Positions 41,470 to 51,299 of a stretch of DNA of 64,000 nt are shown here, piece by piece; the stretch's first letter is position 1; each line of letters opens with the position of its first letter. Position numbers and translations under genes: made by a program. The DNA lies in assembly GCF_020164435.1 (NCBI RefSeq), contig NZ_JAIUDQ010000004.1, forward strand, positions 186,001-250,000, written 5' to 3'. Below the pieces are notes generated by a model. That model saw nothing but the letters and a program-made list of their open reading frames with translations. It did no database searches and had not been told where the DNA came from. Origin of the DNA: Phyllobacterium lublinensis (GTDB lineage: Bacteria > Pseudomonadota > Alphaproteobacteria > Rhizobiales > Rhizobiaceae).

Positions 41470-43227
41470 ATGAACCCGGCCAGATCAGAGCAGGAATTTC
41501 AGAATATCCTACGGCGGCTGGAGCTTGCGCTTGACGCCTCACAGATCGGGGTTTGGGAGCACAACGCCGACAACGAGGTCCTGTGGGATCTGCAGATGCA
41601 CAGGCTTTATGCCACCGGCAAAACACAACGAAGCGTGACGGCCGAGCTGTGGATAGACGCCATTCATCCAGATGATCGTGCGCGGGCCCAGGAAGATTTC
41701 GAAGAGGCCGTCCGTCGCAAGGGCGACTATTCATCCGAATTCAGAATCGTCCTGTCGGACGGGAACGTCCGGCACATACGATCGAGAGCCCACTATTACG
41801 AAGATGGAGAAACCGCAACATTCATCGGCGCCGAGTGGGATGTGACGGCGGACGTGATTTTGACCCGCGAGCTATCGGCCCAAAAGGCCATCGCCGAGGC
41901 CAGGGCGCTGGCGCTCGAGGCAAGCACTGCGCAAATCGAGTATGCCGCCGAACACGACTATCTGACTGGTCTGCCAAACAGACGGTTTTTTGACAAACGG
42001 CTCTCTGAACTGTCTGCAGACTGCAATCTCGAACGGCTGGCGATCCTGCATGTCGACCTGGACTACTTCAAGCAGATCAACGACACTGCCGGCCATGCGG
42101 CGGGCGACGCTGTGTTGAAATCTGCAGGGCTCATGATTGCATCGGTTGTCCCGGAAAACGGTTTCGTGGCGCGCATGGGCGGCGATGAATTCGTCGTTTT
42201 GATCCCGAACTTCTCGACGCTCGGTGAGCTGGAGATCGTGGCGCAGCACATTGTGCGGCTGCTCAAGCAGGGCGTCTCCTACGGCGGTACGCTTTTGCAG
42301 ACGGGCGCTTCGATCGGTGTGGCCTGGATGACTGATGGAAATGCACAAGGCTTGCTGGCCGAGTCCGACATTGCTCTCTATCGCTCGAAGAAGATGGGGC
42401 GTAACAGGGTTGAGTTTTTTGCGCCGCATCTGAAAACGGGATTATCGCGCGACAGGCGCATTGCCGAGCACGTCAAATTCGGGCTCGAAAGAGGCGAGTT
42501 CGTTCCGTTCTACCAGGCGCAGGTGGATGCGCAAACACGAAGCGTGGTGGGTATCGAGGCACTCGCCCGATGGAAACATCCGCAACGGGGACTACTGACC
42601 CCGGAAACGTTCATGAAAGTGGTAACGACTCTGGGGTTGAGCGCCGATTTCGACGCAGCAATACTCAAGGCAATCATACATGACCGGCAAAGCTGGGAAG
42701 CGCGGGGGATTGCGGCGCCGCGGGTTGCCGTCAATACATCGGCGGCGCGGCTTTCCGACCCCACCCTCATCGATCAGCTCAAGCAATTGAAGATCGAACC
42801 GCACACACTTTCGTTCGAGCTTTTGGAAACGGTTTTCCTCGACGAGCTTGAAGACGATGTTCTTTTCAATATTACGGCGCTGAGGCAGATGGAAATCGAT
42901 ATCGAAGTCGATGACTTCGGTTCCGGACATGCCTCGATCATCGGGTTGCTGAAACTCAAGCCGAAACGGCTCAAGATTGACCAGCGGCTGGTGGTGCCGA
43001 TCATAAAATCGCGCGAGCAGAGAAGCCTCGTCCGTTCGATCGTCGATATCGCCAAGACACTCGGGATTGACGTCATCGCTGAGGGCGTGGAGACCGTCGC
43101 GCACGCGAGGCTTCTTCGCCGGCTGGGATGCGATACATTACAGGGTTATGCGATCGCACACCCGGTCTCGTCGCTGGACCTGTGCGCTTATCTGGTCGCG
43201 GCGCAAAGGGACAGGCTGGCAGGATAG
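41470..43227 (+). CDS. PAS-GGDEF-EAL cyclic-di-GMP protein
   Basis: 585 aa, no membrane helix. Residues about 10-130 PAS/PAC (IGVWEHNADNEVLWD, EFRIVLSDGNVRHIRSRAHYY). GGDEF domain (about 160-310) with intact GGDEF in RMGGDEFVVL and no RxxD site at the usual spacing. EAL domain (about 330-575) with all key residues: IEALARW, VNTSAARL, ELLETVFLDE, VDDFGSGHAS, LKIDQRL, IAEGVET, LQGYAIA. It could make, break, or switch between both. Divergent from the CSS-EAL gene, sharing a 242-bp upstream region. Confidence 0.92.
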   Translation: MNPARSEQEFQNILRRLELALDASQIGVWEHNADNEVLWDLQMHRLYATGKTQRSVTAELWIDAIHPDDRARAQEDFEEAVRRKGDYSSEFRIVLSDGNVRHIRSRAHYYEDGETATFIGAEWDVTADVILTRELSAQKAIAEARALALEASTAQIEYAAEHDYLTGLPNRRFFDKRLSELSADCNLERLAILHVDLDYFKQINDTAGHAAGDAVLKSAGLMIASVVPENGFVARMGGDEFVVLIPNFSTLGELEIVAQHIVRLLKQGVSYGGTLLQTGASIGVAWMTDGNAQGLLAESDIALYRSKKMGRNRVEFFAPHLKTGLSRDRRIAEHVKFGLERGEFVPFYQAQVDAQTRSVVGIEALARWKHPQRGLLTPETFMKVVTTLGLSADFDAAILKAIIHDRQSWEARGIAAPRVAVNTSAARLSDPTLIDQLKQLKIEPHTLSFELLETVFLDELEDDVLFNITALRQMEIDIEVDDFGSGHASIIGLLKLKPKRLKIDQRLVVPIIKSREQRSLVRSIVDIAKTLGIDVIAEGVETVAHARLLRRLGCDTLQGYAIAHPVSSLDLCAYLVAAQRDRLAG

Positions 43228-43249
43228 CCAGCTGACCGTTAGTTACTTC

Positions 43250-43549
43250 CTAGTGCTCCGTGCGCGTCTCATTTGCCGCCTTCGGAAGGTTCCGTACGGG
43301 AAATGGCTTCTGGAAGTGCCCGCGGCCGGCCAGGAAGTTAAGCTCGCGATTTGCCGCCATTGCGGCGAGTTCGTCTTCATCTCGAATGCCGCTTTCGAAT
43401 ATGGCCATGATTATGCGGGCAAGGTCGTTGCAGCGCTCGTGTGTCTTGGGGCAGCGGTCCAGCAAGCGAGATGCCTGGTTGTGAGCCCGCTGCATGATCT
43501 CCCAGTCAGTCGTCGCAAAAATACGTCGGTCTCGAGCCGAGAATGCCAT
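43250..43549 (-). CDS. Small hypothetical protein
   Basis: 99 aa, cytoplasmic. The ATG at 43549 follows GGGAGCGTATC. Highly charged and helical (TDWEIMQRAHNQASRLLDRC, NDLARIIMAIFESGIRDEDE), with three cysteines at most and no catalytic motif. I do not recognise it; helical proteins of this size with 'ARIIMAIFE' are common beside recombination and repair genes in rhizobia, and the topoisomerase IB gene begins about 0.2 kb away, but no function follows. The gap to that gene (43550-43777) contains nothing I can support. Confidence 0.6.
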   Translation of the reverse strand: MAFSARDRRIFATTDWEIMQRAHNQASRLLDRCPKTHERCNDLARIIMAIFESGIRDEDELAAMAANRELNFLAGRGHFQKPFPVRNLPKAANETRTEH

Positions 43550-43777
43550 GATACGCTCCCATCTGTTCGGGCGAGAACACATCTATTTCGCGGGTCGCCG
43601 TTCCCGCAGACTGGCAACAAAGGATAAGCTAAGCGCATTTCCCGGGCCGCCGCAATTCAGTTCTAATTGTGCAGCATTCCGTGCCACTTACCGCAATGCG
43701 AAAACTCCGCCATCATCGACAAACAGGACAAGTCCGGCTCCGCCCGCCAGGCAACATATCCGCCAATGCCACGACAT

Positions 43778-44788
43778 TCATGCATTTGCCCTTTCCAACA
43801 GGCGCATCAGACCGGTTTCCGCGCTGCTGAGGCCCTTGCGACATGGGCCACGCAGGAGTGATGTATCGAGTTGACCGGCACTGAAGCAGTCGGTAATCAA
43901 CGGGTGGACATAGCTCGACCGTGTTACGGCGGGTGTATTGCGCAGATACTCGCTGACATTCCGCATTGCGGCGGCAATTGCACGCTTCCTGGCCGTGTCG
44001 GTCGTTGCGTCGACGCGCGCAAGGAACTCGAGCGCACGGGCCGAACCATGGAAAGTGCGAAAATCCTTGGCGCTGACTTTCGAGCCTGAGATTTCGCGCA
44101 GGTAGCTGTTCAGTTCGCCGGCGTGCAGGCTGCGCCATCCTCGGTCAATCTTGTATTGGAACAATCTTCCGCGCCGCTTCAACATTTTCAGCCGCTTTAC
44201 GGCGGACTGATCCTTGATGGCAATTTCGTGCTTTTTCTTGGATTTGCCGGCGAAAACAAAGTTGGCGACGTTACCGTCGATCTTGAGGTCAGTTGACCTG
44301 AGCGAGGCGATCCCGCGGCCGCCGTCCTTCGCGTATTTTTCGTGACCTGCGCGAAAGGCTTCCTTATCGATCAACTTTACGGCAAGGGCCGCGAGCGGCC
44401 GGCTGGAGGTTGGAGCGTGCCGCATGTCACGGAGAATGCGTTTGCGAATGAGCGGAAGCGCCCTCCCGAATGCGAGGAGGCGATGAGCCTTGATGCTGTT
44501 GCGAACCAGTTCCCATTTAGGGTGGTATATATACTGACGGCGTCCAAGATCATCCAGGCCAACAACTTGGATATGTCCGTTATCGCTGTCGCAGCAGAGC
44601 ACACTGGTCCAGGCGGGAGGGATGACCAATGCCAAAAGCCGCTCGGTGTTTGGACGGGACGCTGGTCGGCCATTCGTATGGACGTACTGGAAGCCATCCC
44701 TGTGGGGGACCCGTTTCAGCGTGAACGTTTCCGGATCGACCAGCTCAAGTCCAAGTTCCTTTGCATAATCTGCATAATCCTGCGGCAT
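43778..44788 (-). CDS. DNA topoisomerase IB
   Basis: 336 aa. Bacterial/poxvirus type IB topoisomerase that nicks one strand and relaxes supercoils. The N-terminal domain has GFQYVHTNGRP and IPPAWTSVLCC; the catalytic domain has YHPKWELVRNSIK, the Lys/Arg-rich RLKMLKRRGRLFQY, SAKDFRTFHGSA, and nucleophile Tyr293 in VTRSSYVHP. The ATG at 44788 follows AGGGTGAAGC. Divergent from the Ku gene at 44990 and grouped with the end-joining genes, as seen in several rhizobia. Confidence 0.92.
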   Translation of the reverse strand: MPQDYADYAKELGLELVDPETFTLKRVPHRDGFQYVHTNGRPASRPNTERLLALVIPPAWTSVLCCDSDNGHIQVVGLDDLGRRQYIYHPKWELVRNSIKAHRLLAFGRALPLIRKRILRDMRHAPTSSRPLAALAVKLIDKEAFRAGHEKYAKDGGRGIASLRSTDLKIDGNVANFVFAGKSKKKHEIAIKDQSAVKRLKMLKRRGRLFQYKIDRGWRSLHAGELNSYLREISGSKVSAKDFRTFHGSARALEFLARVDATTDTARKRAIAAAMRNVSEYLRNTPAVTRSSYVHPLITDCFSAGQLDTSLLRGPCRKGLSSAETGLMRLLERANA

Positions 44789-44989
44789 TGCTTCACCCTG
44801 TTGCTGCGGTCAACAACGTGCACGCGTGTGGAGCGGTTCCCAGCACAACCAAAAAGGTGCATTCTGCTCCGCAGAATCCGGTGCGGGATCTGATTCCCGA
44901 TGCTGCTGTTCAATCATTAAAACGCCTCTCGAGATCTGGAACCAAACAACAACCGATCCGTTCATGCCAATCGTTAGGGAAGGACTGCC

Positions 44990-45796
44990 ATGGCTCCGCG
45001 CTCATTCTGGAAGGGGTATCTCAAGCTTTCACTCGTCACCTGTCCGGTCGCAATGGTCCCTGCGACCACCGAGGAAGAAAAGGTACGCTTCCACACGCTG
45101 AACCGGAAAACCGGCAATCGTGTCGTGAGCCAGTATGTCGATTCCGTAAGCGGCAAGCCTGTCGACGAAGACGACGAGGTGAAGGGCTACCAGCGGGGCG
45201 AAGATGAGTACGTCATGCTTGAGGATGATGAGATCAACGCGGTGGCACTCGAAAGCACACGCACCATTGACATTGAAATGTTCGTGCCGCGGGAGAGCAT
45301 CGACTGGATATGGTATGACAAGCCGCATTACCTGACCCCCGACGATCCAGTGGGCGAGGAGGCCTTTTCGGTTATTCGCGATGCGATGGAGGCGACCGGG
45401 AGGGTTGGCATTTCACGGCTGGTCATGTACCGGCGCGAACGGGCCGTGATGCTCGAACCGCGGGGCTTGGGTATCGTCCTGTGGACGTTGCGCTATGGCG
45501 ATGAAGTGCGCGACCGCGATGCCTATTTCGGCGATATAAAGAGCGATACGACTGACGCGCAGCTGATGACGCTGGTGAAGACCCTCATCGACGAGCGGAC
45601 CAAGCCATGGGACCCGAAGATGGTCGATGACCCGGTTCAGGACCGGTTGCTTGAAATCATTGCCGCAAAGAAGAAGGGCAAGAAGCGCCCAGCTGCGAAG
45701 AAGGCCGAGCCAGAGCCTACCAGCAATGTCATCAATATCATGGACGCCTTGCGCAAGAGCATCGCGAGCGAAAGCAAGCCGACGAAAAAGCGCTGA
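44990..45796 (+). CDS. ku: Ku protein (first copy)
   Basis: 268 aa. Homodimeric DNA-end-binding protein of non-homologous end joining. Starts MAPRSFWKGYLKLSLVTCPV, has the Ku core EEEKVRFHTLNRKTGNRV, KGYQRGEDEYVMLEDDEINA and YDKPHYLTPDD, and ends in a Lys-rich C-terminal tail (AAKKKGKKRPAAKK) thought to contact DNA or LigD. ATG follows AGGGAAGG. Convergent with ligD, 10 bp between stops. Confidence 0.95.
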   Translation: MAPRSFWKGYLKLSLVTCPVAMVPATTEEEKVRFHTLNRKTGNRVVSQYVDSVSGKPVDEDDEVKGYQRGEDEYVMLEDDEINAVALESTRTIDIEMFVPRESIDWIWYDKPHYLTPDDPVGEEAFSVIRDAMEATGRVGISRLVMYRRERAVMLEPRGLGIVLWTLRYGDEVRDRDAYFGDIKSDTTDAQLMTLVKTLIDERTKPWDPKMVDDPVQDRLLEIIAAKKKGKKRPAAKKAEPEPTSNVINIMDALRKSIASESKPTKKR

Positions 45797-45806
45797 GTGT
45801 CCTGAC

Positions 45807-48365
45807 CTAGGCCTTCTTGCTCCGTGGCTTTGGCTTTTCGATCGGGACAGCTGCCGCACGGAAGTCGGCCCAGGGATCGGACTTGTACGCTGCAACCCGG
45901 ATCGGCGTGTTCAGCACCGTAAAGTAGGCGGGCCCGATGCCGGAAGTAAGCTCGCTCCATTCAAGCGGCATCGAGACGGCTGCGCCTGGTCGCGCACGGG
46001 TGGAATAGGGCGCCACGGCAGTTGTGCCCCGCTGATTACGCAGATAGTCGATCAGGATTTTTCCCGTGCGTTTTGACTTGGTGATGGTCGAGACATAGCG
46101 GTCCGGACTGTCCGCGGCCATTGCATCGGCAATGCCCTTGGTGAAAGCCTTTACCTCCGGCCATGCTGCCTTGGGCTTGACCGGAGCGACCACATGCAGA
46201 CCCTTGCCGCCTGAAGTCTTGACGAACGCATTGAGGCCGGCTTCTTCAAGCCGCCGGCGCGTCTCATGCGCAGCCTCGATCACGCTTTCCCATGGCACGC
46301 CATCGCCGGGATCGAGATCCATGATGATGATGTCCGGATGTTCCCAGTCCTTGACCGTCGATCCCCAAGGATGGATTTCGAGGACGGCGGATTGGACCAA
46401 TCCAATCAGCCCATCGAGGTCGTTGATACTGATCAGTGGCTCGTCATCCTTGTCCTTCGGGTCCGTCACAAGAGCAATGTTCGGATTGAGACCCTTCCAG
46501 GCATGCTTCTGAAAGAAGGACTGACCCGTAATGCCTTCCGGGCTTCTGAGAAGCGCGAGCGGACGACCTACCACAAAGGGGGATATGTATGGCCAGACAT
46601 CGGTATAATAATTGGCGAGACCTTCCTTGGTGACGCCCTGTTCGGGCCAATAGATGCGGTCCGGATGGGTGAGTTTCACGGTACGCCCCTCTGGTCTTGT
46701 TCGGGATCGGGATTTCGTCTCGGCGGCAGAATTCGTTGTCTCCCGTTCAACTTCGTGTGCCGGCTTGTCCTCGCGCAGTCCGCGGAACGCCGCATGCCGC
46801 AGCATCTCGTCGGCCGTCCAGGCACGGAATTCCACCTGAGCTACAAGCTGCGGCTTGACGTACCGCACCTGCCTTGCCGCATCAGCGCTCAACCGTTCGG
46901 CAAAGGGGCTTTCGGGAATACGGATACGTTCGAGTTTACGGTAGAGGTCTTCGGCCACCGAGGCGCTGTAGCCCGTGCCGACGCGGCCGACATGCTGGAG
47001 CTTCTTGCCTTTGTAGACGCCCATGACAAGCGATCCTATGGCTTTACGGGATGTCGTGGACGGGACGTAACCGGCGATGACGAATTCCTGGTGCTGAGAG
47101 CACTTGGATTTCACCCAGCTCTTGCCGCGGCCGGAGCGATATGGCGCGTTGTGCAATTTGGATACGATGCCTTCCAGTCCGAGACGGCAGGCATGGTCAT
47201 GGATCAGTGCGCCGTCCCCCTCGAAATGCTCGCTGAACCGTATCTGTGTTGACGCATTGGTAACGAGATTTTGCAACACGGCTTTCCGCTCGGTGAGGGG
47301 CAGGGCCTGCAGGTCATATCCATCGAGGTGGAGCAAGTCGAATACATAGAAGACAAAACGGTCCGTCCGGTCCGTGCTGAGGTCTGCCTGCAGCGCGGAA
47401 AAATCCGATGCGCCGGCGGCATTCTCCACGACCAGTTCGCCGTCGATCACTGCCGTGCCGACGGGCAGGTCCTGAAACGCCGCCATGATCTGCTTGCCGA
47501 ATTTCTTGGTCCAGTCCAGACCCGTGCGAGTCAGCAGTTTGACGCGACCTGCCTCGATCCGGGCTTGGAGGCGATAGCCGTCAAATTTGATCTCATGAAT
47601 CCAGCGTTCGCCTTTTGGCGGTTTCGGGGCAAGCGTCGCCAAGGCTGGTTCGATGAACTCCGGCAGGCGCGCTTTCTTTGCGCCCGGGAGGGTTGACGGA
47701 TCAGGGCCGCTGGTTTCGGCGACCACCGTCTTTCTTGTGGGTTTCGGCTTCGCCGCTCCCTTTTCGATCTTGCCAGTCTTCGACGACCAGCCCGGCGCCT
47801 CGCCGGCCACATCGGCAATCTGACGTCCTGTCTTCACCGACTTGGGCATCTCTTCGAGGATATCCGGGTCACTTTCTGATCGGGCAGCTTCGTCTTCCCC
47901 CTTGATAAGCAGCCAGTTTTCGCGTTTCTCACGCGGCTTGCCATGCATGCGAACCAGGTGCCAGCGGCCGGAAAGCTTCTTGCCGTGCAGTTCGAACTCC
48001 AGGTGGCCCTTGGCATAGCCCCGATCAGGGTCGAACACCGGCGTCCACGTGCCTCGATCCCAGACAATGACTGTACCGCCACCATATTCGCCCTTGGGAA
48101 TGGTTCCTTCGAAGTCGCCATATTCGAGCGGATGATCCTCGACATGGACCGCCAGCCGCTTCTCGCCGGGAACCAGGCTCGGACCGCGGGTAACGGCCCA
48201 GCTTTTCAGTACGCCATCCATTTCCAGACGGAAGTCGTAGTGGAGCCGTCGCGCATCGTGCTTCTGAATAACGAAGCTGTTGCCCGATTTCCGTCCCTTG
48301 CGGCCTTTGGGTTCGGACGTGGTCTTGAAATCACGTTTCTTGCGGTAGGTTTCGAGCGCGACCAT
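45807..48365 (-). CDS. ligD: Multifunctional DNA ligase D
   Basis: 852 aa. Three modules in the usual Pseudomonas-type order: 3'-phosphoesterase (about 25-190; FVIQKHDARRLHYDFRLEMD), ATP-dependent ligase (about 230-530; active-site Lys260 in EIKFDGYR, plus DGELVVEN and EGIVSKLHNAPYRSGR) and primase-polymerase (about 560-840; IIMDLDPGDGVPWE, VKTSGGKGLHVVAP). Works with Ku in end joining, adding or trimming nucleotides before ligation. The second Ku gene is directly upstream on the same strand (51 bp), so they are probably co-transcribed. Confidence 0.95.
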   Translation of the reverse strand: MVALETYRKKRDFKTTSEPKGRKGRKSGNSFVIQKHDARRLHYDFRLEMDGVLKSWAVTRGPSLVPGEKRLAVHVEDHPLEYGDFEGTIPKGEYGGGTVIVWDRGTWTPVFDPDRGYAKGHLEFELHGKKLSGRWHLVRMHGKPREKRENWLLIKGEDEAARSESDPDILEEMPKSVKTGRQIADVAGEAPGWSSKTGKIEKGAAKPKPTRKTVVAETSGPDPSTLPGAKKARLPEFIEPALATLAPKPPKGERWIHEIKFDGYRLQARIEAGRVKLLTRTGLDWTKKFGKQIMAAFQDLPVGTAVIDGELVVENAAGASDFSALQADLSTDRTDRFVFYVFDLLHLDGYDLQALPLTERKAVLQNLVTNASTQIRFSEHFEGDGALIHDHACRLGLEGIVSKLHNAPYRSGRGKSWVKSKCSQHQEFVIAGYVPSTTSRKAIGSLVMGVYKGKKLQHVGRVGTGYSASVAEDLYRKLERIRIPESPFAERLSADAARQVRYVKPQLVAQVEFRAWTADEMLRHAAFRGLREDKPAHEVERETTNSAAETKSRSRTRPEGRTVKLTHPDRIYWPEQGVTKEGLANYYTDVWPYISPFVVGRPLALLRSPEGITGQSFFQKHAWKGLNPNIALVTDPKDKDDEPLISINDLDGLIGLVQSAVLEIHPWGSTVKDWEHPDIIIMDLDPGDGVPWESVIEAAHETRRRLEEAGLNAFVKTSGGKGLHVVAPVKPKAAWPEVKAFTKGIADAMAADSPDRYVSTITKSKRTGKILIDYLRNQRGTTAVAPYSTRARPGAAVSMPLEWSELTSGIGPAYFTVLNTPIRVAAYKSDPWADFRAAAVPIEKPKPRSKKA

Positions 48366-48416
48366 GGATCAGATACTCGGGCGACAATAGCGGTGCATCG
48401 ATCTTCCCCCGAGGCG

Positions 48417-49250
48417 CTAGCTTGCTTTCCGCCGTGCCGGCTCCGCCTTGGCTTTCTTCGTCGCGGCTGGCTTCTTTGCGACGCCCGCGCTTTCACGCAA
48501 AGCCTGCATGAGATCGACAACCTTTTCAGATTTGACGGGCTTTCTTGCGGGAATCGGCTTGCCCTCAAGTTTCGCCTTGACCATTTCGGCGAGCGCGGCC
48601 TCGTAGCGATCCTTGTATTCGGATGGCTTGAAGGTACCGTGTTTGGTTTCGATGATATGTTTGGCAAGGTCGAGCATCTCGCCCTTGATTTTCATATCCG
48701 GAACATCGCTGAAGGCGTCCTTGGCCGAGCGGACCTCGTAGTCGAAGTTCAAAGTGGTCGCAATCAGCCCGGAATCCTCGGCCCGGATGAGGAGTGTGCG
48801 GACACGCCGGAAGAGCACGGTCTGTGCGAGGGCAGCGACCTTCTTGGCCTTCAGGCCGTCTCTGATCAGGGCAAATGCCTCCTGACCAAGCTTGTCACTT
48901 GGCGTTAGGTAATAGGGCTTGTCGAAATAGGTGTGGTCGAGTTCGTCGTAGGAGATGAAGGCCTCGACAGCCAGGGTCTTATCGCTTTCAGGGACCGCCG
49001 CCGCAACCTCTTCAGGTTCCAGCACGATGTACTCACCGCTGCCGACCTCATAGCCCTTGACCTGGTCTTCGCGTTCCACCGGCTTGCCCGTATCGCTGTC
49101 TATGAATTGACGCTGGACACGGTGGCCAGTCGCGCGATTGAGGGTGTGAAATGCAATACGTTCAGACGTTGAAGCGGCGGTATAAAGGGCGACGGGGCAG
49201 GTAAGCTCCGCAACCTTCAGAAAGCCCTTCCAGTTCGCACGTGGCGCCAA
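48417..49250 (-). CDS. ku: Ku protein (second copy)
   Basis: 277 aa. Same family as the first Ku but clearly diverged: MAPRANWKGFLKVAELTCPV, SERIAFHTLNRATGHRV, KGYEVGSGEYIVLEPEEVAAA and YFDKPYYLTPSDK. The C-terminal tail (about 235-277) is long and Lys/Ala-rich. Start is a TTG at 49250, supported by GGGAG nine bases before it. Upstream of and probably co-transcribed with ligD. Multiple Ku paralogues are a rhizobial trait, in which different pairs serve different growth states. Confidence 0.94.
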   Translation of the reverse strand: MAPRANWKGFLKVAELTCPVALYTAASTSERIAFHTLNRATGHRVQRQFIDSDTGKPVEREDQVKGYEVGSGEYIVLEPEEVAAAVPESDKTLAVEAFISYDELDHTYFDKPYYLTPSDKLGQEAFALIRDGLKAKKVAALAQTVLFRRVRTLLIRAEDSGLIATTLNFDYEVRSAKDAFSDVPDMKIKGEMLDLAKHIIETKHGTFKPSEYKDRYEAALAEMVKAKLEGKPIPARKPVKSEKVVDLMQALRESAGVAKKPAATKKAKAEPARRKAS

Positions 49251-49332
49251 TACTCAACTCCCTTTGGCTACCGTGAGGAATGCCGGAGACTGCAGTTGGT
49301 TCCGATGATGGCGTTTATTATGCCGAAATCAA

Positions 49333-50616
49333 CTAGATTTGGATAGTCCGTGCTTTTACGTGTGCTGCCCGCCCCGCGCCCCAGCCAAAAATAGCGACTC
49401 CGAGGCCGAGCGCCACGAAGAGGATTGCAGTTGCGGCGAAGGTTCCCGTCGCGCTGTGGATGAGGCCAACAAGGAGTGGGCCAGCCGCTGCCAGAATGTA
49501 GCCTATGCACTGCGCCATGCCTGAAAGATGCGCCGCCACATGAGCATCGCCAGATCGCAGTACGATAATGGTCATGGCGATCGCGATGAGCCCCCCTTGT
49601 CCCATGCCCTGCACAATGGCCCAGAGCCAAACCGTCGCAAGGGGCGCAAACAGGAAGCCCAGTAACCCCGTGACGGCCAGTGTTATGAGCGTGATGTTGA
49701 TGATGCGCTGGTCCTTGCAGCGCACTGCGATCGAGGGCACGAGCAGGCAGGTGAAGACCTGCGTCATAATGGAAACTGAAACGACAACGCCCGCTGTGAC
49801 CGCGTCAAGGCCACGTTCGCGCAGGATTGGAGCAAGCCAGCCGAACACGCAGTATGCCAATGCGGATTGAAGACCCATGAACAGGGTGATCTGCCATGCG
49901 AGCCGATCGCGCCAAAGGCCTTCCACTTTGAACCCCGCATGTTTGGTCCGGACCTTCCTGAAGGCCGCGTGCGGGAACCAGATAAGCGCGACTAAGAATG
50001 CCGGCACCGCCCAGGCTCCAAGCGCCAGGGACCATGAGCCGCCCAGCATGCGCTCCAAGGGTACGGTCAATCCGGCTGCGCTGGCCGCCCCTGCGCACAT
50101 CGCCATGGTATACAAGCCTGTCATCATACCGGTTCTGCTGGCAAAATCGCGCTTCACGAGACCGGGGAGGAGGACATTGCCGGTCGCGATGCACGCGCCG
50201 GCGAGGGCAGTTCCAACAAAAAGCAAAGGCAGGGAGCCGAGTCCGCGCAATGCGGTACCAATGGCCAGAAGCAGCAGGACGCCAAGCAGAGTGCGCTCGG
50301 CGCCAATGCGTTGTGCCAGCCTAGGTGCCAGCGGGGCGAACACCCCAAGGCAGACAACGGGCAGGGTAGTAAGTACTCCAGCGCCGAAAGACGACAGGCC
50401 CGTCTGCTCGATAATCTCCGGCAACAGCACGGATGTGCTCGAAAAGATGGGACGAAGGTTAAGGGCTATGAGTACGAGACTGAAACCAGTGAAAATCTGT
50501 GCAGTGCGACTTGCGAAAATCGGAGCGGCCGGCTGGGGTACGCTGTCAACTTCAGCGTCTATCAGCTGGTCATCGACAATGCTGGGCAGCGGCTTGGGGG
50601 AAAGGTGACCGTTCAT
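49333..50616 (-). CDS. MFS transporter, CynX/NimT-like
   Basis: 427 aa, twelve predicted membrane helices after a soluble leader of about 35 residues. Marks: FSLVLIALNLRPIFSSTSVLLPEI at helix 1, RLAQRIGAERTLLG in the loop between helices 2 and 3, and GLPVERMLGGSW-type central loop. CynX/NimT members carry cyanate, nitroimidazole or other small anions; substrate here is unknown. The ATG overlaps the regulator's stop (ATGA), so expression is coupled to it. Confidence 0.88.
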   Translation of the reverse strand: MNGHLSPKPLPSIVDDQLIDAEVDSVPQPAAPIFASRTAQIFTGFSLVLIALNLRPIFSSTSVLLPEIIEQTGLSSFGAGVLTTLPVVCLGVFAPLAPRLAQRIGAERTLLGVLLLLAIGTALRGLGSLPLLFVGTALAGACIATGNVLLPGLVKRDFASRTGMMTGLYTMAMCAGAASAAGLTVPLERMLGGSWSLALGAWAVPAFLVALIWFPHAAFRKVRTKHAGFKVEGLWRDRLAWQITLFMGLQSALAYCVFGWLAPILRERGLDAVTAGVVVSVSIMTQVFTCLLVPSIAVRCKDQRIINITLITLAVTGLLGFLFAPLATVWLWAIVQGMGQGGLIAIAMTIIVLRSGDAHVAAHLSGMAQCIGYILAAAGPLLVGLIHSATGTFAATAILFVALGLGVAIFGWGAGRAAHVKARTIQI

Positions 50617-51287
50617 GAAAGAAGCCGATCAAGCTCGATAAAAATAGGGGTCATGAAGGCGCGGGTCGTCGACGCAGCCCGTTCTGGATCGCCCGAAGCG
50701 ATGGCGTCGACAATGGACATATGTGACGCCATATCGGGCTCAGGAAGTTCGCCGGTGACGGTCGCCTTGATCACCTCCTGGATCGAGGTGGAGAAAAACT
50801 CGTAAACTTCCACAAGAGCATTATTGCCAGATGCAGCAACGACTGCCTTGTGGAAGGCCAGATCGCGTTCGACATAAAGATCGTGCCGCTCGGCCTCGTA
50901 TTCCCCGCGGCTGATCAGCAGATGGCGTAGTCGCGCAATGGTTGCGGGCGTCTGACGAATAGCGGCGAGACGTGCGGCTTCGACCTCGAGCGCACATCGC
51001 GTCTCGACCTGGTCACGCAGACCGGTTCGACGGATTCTCAGGAAATATTCGTCGACATCGACCACCGACCGGACATAGGTACCAGACCCCTGCCGCGTCT
51101 CGAGAAAACCTTGGGCAACAAGAACCCGAACGGCTTCCCTCACCGTACCCCGGCTTACCGCCAGCATATCCGCAAGGGTCGCTTCGTTAGGTATACGGTC
51201 ACCGACCTGCCAGCGATTGGCCGTAATTTCGGCTCGGATGTTGTAAACGGCCGTATCAGCAAGATTTGTGCGGGCTACTGGCTGCAT
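50613..51287 (-). CDS. FadR-type GntR-family regulator
   Basis: 224 aa. N-terminal winged helix (about 12-75): IRAEITANRWQVGDRIPNEA, LAVSRGTVREAVRVLVAQGF, RQGSGTYVR. C-terminal FCD ligand domain (about 85-215) with metal-type histidines in LAFHKAVVAASGN and DMASHMSIVDAI. The ATG at 51287 follows TAGGA; a TTG two codons earlier is possible. It probably represses its own unit with the MFS gene through the palindrome at 51300-51316. Confidence 0.92.
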   Translation of the reverse strand: MQPVARTNLADTAVYNIRAEITANRWQVGDRIPNEATLADMLAVSRGTVREAVRVLVAQGFLETRQGSGTYVRSVVDVDEYFLRIRRTGLRDQVETRCALEVEAARLAAIRQTPATIARLRHLLISRGEYEAERHDLYVERDLAFHKAVVAASGNNALVEVYEFFSTSIQEVIKATVTGELPEPDMASHMSIVDAIASGDPERAASTTRAFMTPIFIELDRLLS

Positions 51288-51299
51288 TGCCAAATCCTA

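Noticed and set aside
43230..43249. Another partial match to the 20-bp motif (ACCGTTAGTTACTTC).
   Set aside because: Only 13 of 20 positions match, and it lies between two convergent gene ends, where no promoter is needed.
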